In this document: positions 63,337-64,000 of the stretch, piece by piece | Position numbering within the stretch: the first letter of the stretch is position 1 | Layout: each line of letters opens with the position of its first letter | Notes under the pieces: generated by a model | The model's input: the letters and a program-made list of their open reading frames with translations, nothing else | Told to the model about the DNA's origin: nothing | Database searches by the model: none | Assembly (NCBI GenBank): GCA_036674765.1 | Contig: JARVKI010000006.1 | Location: 310,001 to 374,000 of the forward strand | From: Seiridium cupressi | Taxonomy: Eukaryota; Ascomycota; Sordariomycetes; Amphisphaeriales; Sporocadaceae | Reading direction: 5' to 3' | DNA: 64,000 nucleotides | Position numbers and translations under genes: made by a program

Positions 63337-64000
63337 GGCCGAACGCTGGGGGGCAGTCCCAACGGCGCTCAAAGAAGTCCCTGTGGGAGTCGAATGGGAG
63401 CTTGCGCTTGGGCCTGGAGGAAAGCTCGACTCAAAACTTTTTGGAGTGCTGGACGCTGCAAGCTGTAGCTGTTGAGACGGCCGAAGGCGCACGAGCACTC
63501 AACGGCCGTTCGTCTCACCGCTTGTCGTTGCCGGCTAGTGCCTGCCAAGGCGAGCGGGCCCCTGTAGAAGGGGCAGAATGCGATGCAAATCATCCCGCTT
63601 AGAGGGGCAAAAGCGATGCCCGCTCGCAAGGAGGCCGAGCGTAGTGGGCTGGATTTGATTGATTGACTCTTGTGTTGCAGCTTCGCGCCCAGCCATACAC
63701 GCCCAGCGGATTTGGCATGCATACTGGACCCTTGGAGTTTGCTGGCGTTTGAAAATAATCTCGCACCCAGTTTTCATCCTTTGTTCGACCTCTGATCTCC
63801 CACGAATTTCTCTAGCGATATACCCTTTTCACTCCAGGAAATTCATAGATTTAGACCCTTTGCCGATAGAGTGACGTCATTCTATAGAACTTGAGTCAAT
63901 CAATACTGGGGAAAACAGAATTTTGAGAGCTCTGTATACTTCTATTTTCGGCATTGTCAAGAAAGACCATACATACCATCGCATAGCATATATCACTCTC
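63337..64000. promoter_or_regulatory. Upstream region of SHE9-like gene to window end
   Basis: About 660 bp with no gene recognised; the part next to 63336 is the promoter and leader of the SHE9-like gene. A CRE palindrome lies at 63872-63879. A gene beyond the window edge may share this region. Confidence 0.5.
63872..63879. promoter_or_regulatory. CRE-like palindrome TGACGTCA
   Basis: Perfect TGACGTCA about 535 bp upstream of the SHE9-like start codon. A candidate bZIP/ATF site; function unproven. Confidence 0.25.

Overview
The window is nuclear DNA of a filamentous ascomycete (Pezizomycotina; class not resolved). The genes are short-intron eukaryotic genes with mostly 49-140 bp introns, GT-AG ends and CTAAC/CTGAC-like branch sites. 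The gene set includes an FlbA-type RGS protein, fungal PKC1 with HR1-C2-C1-C1-kinase order, a Clr2-type silencing protein, DUF7053 and fungal FUSC-like membrane proteins. I rebuilt exon structures by joining frames at splice sites that keep conserved protein sequence. No rRNA, tRNA, CRISPR or complete transposon was found by eye.

Layout. 0.2-1.3 kb: a six-pass membrane protein with a PPxY motif. 2.2-3.7 kb: a decayed tannase/feruloyl esterase gene. 3.8-7.5 kb (-): a large FUSC-like membrane protein, divergent from IST1 (8.2-9.2 kb, ESCRT-III regulator). 10.1-12.1 kb: a double zinc-knuckle protein whose first knuckle is split by a GC-AG intron. 12.6-13.2 kb (-): AP-2 sigma. 13.5-14.7 kb (-): a short-chain dehydrogenase gene, intact except for one in-frame TGA. 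16.1-18.2 kb: Clr2-like protein. 18.2-28.4 kb is gene-poor, with a three-module Cys-rich protein (23.1-24.3 kb) and one questionable long ORF. 28.4-29.7 kb: D-amino-acid oxidase. 30.6-32.5 kb: ALG3 and an EIF1AD-like gene, convergent with only 20 bp between stop codons. 32.5-45.0 kb: a 12.5 kb stretch without a recognisable gene, holding a probable pogo-type transposase relic. 45.0-63.3 kb is gene-dense: flbA, a GPI-anchored wall protein, a DUF7053 protein, ORC4 with a PHD finger, PKC1 and SHE9/MDM33.

Most genes are single-copy housekeeping or signalling genes with no operon-like link: membrane traffic (IST1, AP-2), N-glycosylation (ALG3), replication (ORC4), cell integrity and development (PKC1, flbA), mitochondrial inner membrane (SHE9) and heterochromatin (Clr2). 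I see no biosynthetic cluster, defence island or clearly new multi-gene system. The best leads are the tandem Cys/His module protein, the single-nonsense dehydrogenase, the PPxY membrane protein, the GC-AG intron inside a zinc knuckle, and the gene desert in front of flbA.
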